NCBI RefSeq assembly: GCF_947500045.1
Contig: NZ_CANMQQ010000002.1
Span: 310,001 to 374,000 of the forward strand
Direction: 5' to 3'
Origin: an uncultured Ruegeria sp.
Lineage (GTDB): Bacteria; Pseudomonadota; Alphaproteobacteria; Rhodobacterales; Rhodobacteraceae
Length of the DNA stretch: 64,000 bases
Shown here one piece after another: positions 62,733-64,000 of this stretch. Numbering within the stretch: position 1 is the first letter of the stretch; every line of letters begins with the position of its first letter. The notes beneath the pieces were generated by a model. That model was not told where the DNA came from, did not search any database, and saw nothing but the letters and a program-made list of their open reading frames with translations. The position numbers and the translations under genes are program-made.

Positions 62733-64000
62733 CAGACCTGCTCCTTCTCTTGTTCTTCTTCAGGAGGGTCGTCCCGCAGAGGGTTGATATCCATCGGGAA
62801 TTCCTGCGCCATTCCGGGCTGCCATGCAAAGCGCGACAGGCTGTCGAGTGCCAGCATCACAGCACCCAATACCGCGAGGAAGACGCCGGTATCGAACAGA
62901 ATTGCGGTGGCCCATTCGAACTCTTCCAGCGGGGGCCAGTGGATATACCCGAAATCACTGGTCAGGAACGGACGATCATTGAACCAAGCACCCAGACCGG
63001 TGGCGGCGGCAATCAAAACGCCCCAGCCGATGGTACCATGATAATAGAACCGCTGCCGTTCGATGGCCCATGTGTACCCGCTTGCCATGTATTGCATCAG
63101 ATAGGCGATGGCGACGATGAGGCCTGCGATAAATCCGCCTCCGGGCTGATTATGGCCGCGGAAGAAGATGTAGGCGCCAACCATAAGGGCGATGGGCATC
63201 ATAACCCGCGTGGCGACAACCATCATTAGCGGGTGCGAGTCGCCCGATTGCGGCCAATGCGGTTTGCGGTTCAGCAGGTAGCCGCGCACGTTGGTGCCCA
63301 GTACCGACTCGGTCAGGGCGAAGATGATTAGCGCGGCGATGCCCAGCACGATGATCTCGCCAAAGGTATCAAAGCCCCGGAAGTCGACGAGGATCACATT
63401 CACGACGTTGGTGCCCCCGCCGCCTTTGTACGAGTTGGCCAAATGAAACTCTGAAATCGTGGGAAAGGCGAAATCCCGCATCATCAGGGCGTAGATCAAC
63501 GCGCCCGAGCCGATACCGGCGACAACTGAAATCGCGGCATCGCGCCAGCGGCGGGCCGCGCTGCTGTCCCATGGTGTTTCGGTCGGTAGGAAGTTCAACG
63601 AAAGCAGCAGCAAGATCATCGTCACGACCTCGACCGAGATCTGGGTTAGCGCCAGATCAGGTGCCGAGAGGTAGTTGAAGGCCATGGAAATGATCAGGCC
63701 AACCACTCCGATCAACACCAGCGAAAGCAGCCGGTTGCGGTGGAACCACATGATTGCCAGCGTCGCACCCACTAGGCAAATCCAGCCCACAATCGGGATC
63801 GGTTGCGCTGGCAGTGGAATGCGCGTTTCAACACCAATTGTACCAGTCGAGTAGGCGTAGTAGCCAAGCCCGACCGTGAACGCGACAAAGATGATGGCGT
63901 AGCGGCTGATCACGCCATTATGCAGCTCATCTGTAAACCAACGGCTGATGCGGGTCAGTGCCCCGATGATCGCCTCGAATATCACCTTAGCCTCGGGTCG
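62732..64000 (-). CDS. mnhA: Na+/H+ antiporter subunits A (C-terminal part) and B fused, truncated by window edge
   Basis: A 3' part of 417 or more residues. The first half corresponds to the C-terminal section of MnhA, with NYLSAPDLALTQISVEVVTM, and the second half is an MnhB domain with MMPIALMVGAYIFFRGHNQP. The frame stays open to the right edge, so the N-terminal proton-channel part of MnhA lies outside. Proteobacterial Mrp systems commonly fuse A and B. It is the first gene of mnhABCDEFG, all coupled by overlaps. Function: cation/proton exchange for pH and Na+ tolerance. Confidence 0.93.
   Translation of the reverse strand, partial: RPEAKVIFEAIIGALTRISRWFTDELHNGVISRYAIIFVAFTVGLGYYAYSTGTIGVETRIPLPAQPIPIVGWICLVGATLAIMWFHRNRLLSLVLIGVVGLIISMAFNYLSAPDLALTQISVEVVTMILLLLSLNFLPTETPWDSSAARRWRDAAISVVAGIGSGALIYALMMRDFAFPTISEFHLANSYKGGGGTNVVNVILVDFRGFDTFGEIIVLGIAALIIFALTESVLGTNVRGYLLNRKPHWPQSGDSHPLMMVVATRVMMPIALMVGAYIFFRGHNQPGGGFIAGLIVAIAYLMQYMASGYTWAIERQRFYYHGTIGWGVLIAAATGLGAWFNDRPFLTSDFGYIHWPPLEEFEWATAILFDTGVFLAVLGAVMLALDSLSRFAWQPGMAQEFPMDINPLRDDPPEEEQEKEQV

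Overview
This window looks like a piece of the chromosome of a marine Rhodobacteraceae (Roseobacter-group) alphaproteobacterium, judged from the sequence alone. The pointers are GC-rich coding DNA, a GTTC-N7-GTTC SOS box of the type used by Rhodobacterales LexA, TTTGCAAA operators of the kind linked to the propionyl-CoA regulator PccR upstream of prpE, a SelD fused to an NDH-2-like flavoprotein, an MrpA/B-type antiporter fusion, and several small proteins that I associate with this family.

Region 1 (1-10366) is the right end of a prophage. A plus-strand late block carries a nuclease, a lysis cassette (GH24 endolysin plus several small membrane proteins with overlapping stops and starts), small structural proteins, a two-module glycine-rich fibre-like protein and a BppU-like protein, and ends in a strong terminator. 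Cargo genes follow: a divergent GIY-YIG-like protein in a low-GC patch, and a LexA-controlled SRAP (YedK/HMCES) operon with two unknown small proteins. A minus-strand tyrosine integrase closes the element. The structural head and tail genes must lie to the left.

Region 2 (10534-20580) is the most distinctive host locus. It holds an unknown helical protein and a LuxR/CsgD-like regulator on the minus strand, then, after a 610-base intergenic region, a large low-complexity Gly/Asn/Ser repeat protein, an acidic Asx-rich protein, a PrtD-type ABC exporter with an unusually long N-terminal tail, and an HlyD adaptor. I read it as a type I secretion system dedicated to one or two matrix or adhesin proteins that lack classical RTX nonapeptides. 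The outer-membrane TolC partner is not here.

Region 3 (20653-31159) is housekeeping metabolism: rhodanese, a 58-residue membrane peptide, an alpha/beta hydrolase, glyA, nadK, an amidase, prpE (propionyl-CoA synthetase) and a maeB malic enzyme fused to a phosphotransacetylase-like domain.

Region 4 (31303-40820) holds a membrane protein and a VOC-cupin fusion, then a tight nucleoside-salvage operon (cdd-deoA-deoB-add-upp), a membrane-anchored protein that looks like a dead M48 peptidase, a DMT transporter and a Hint-fold protein lacking the usual Cys.

Region 5 (40877-48766) is a fatty-acyl or short-chain acyl-CoA beta-oxidation cluster on the minus strand: FadJ-like hydratase/dehydrogenase, cupin, thiolase, GST, a small protein, a FadE-type acyl-CoA dehydrogenase and two MerR regulators. 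An LiuR-like operator lies between the MerR genes, and divergent from them are two hotdog thioesterases and a MATE exporter.

Region 6 (51139-64000) holds ArsC-like, pyrD, a DUF952 protein, a periplasmic 5'-nucleotidase and a TPR-sulfotransferase. The selenium pair mnmH and selD follows, tail to tail. Last is the mnh/mrp multisubunit Na+/H+ antiporter operon, whose first gene runs off the right edge.
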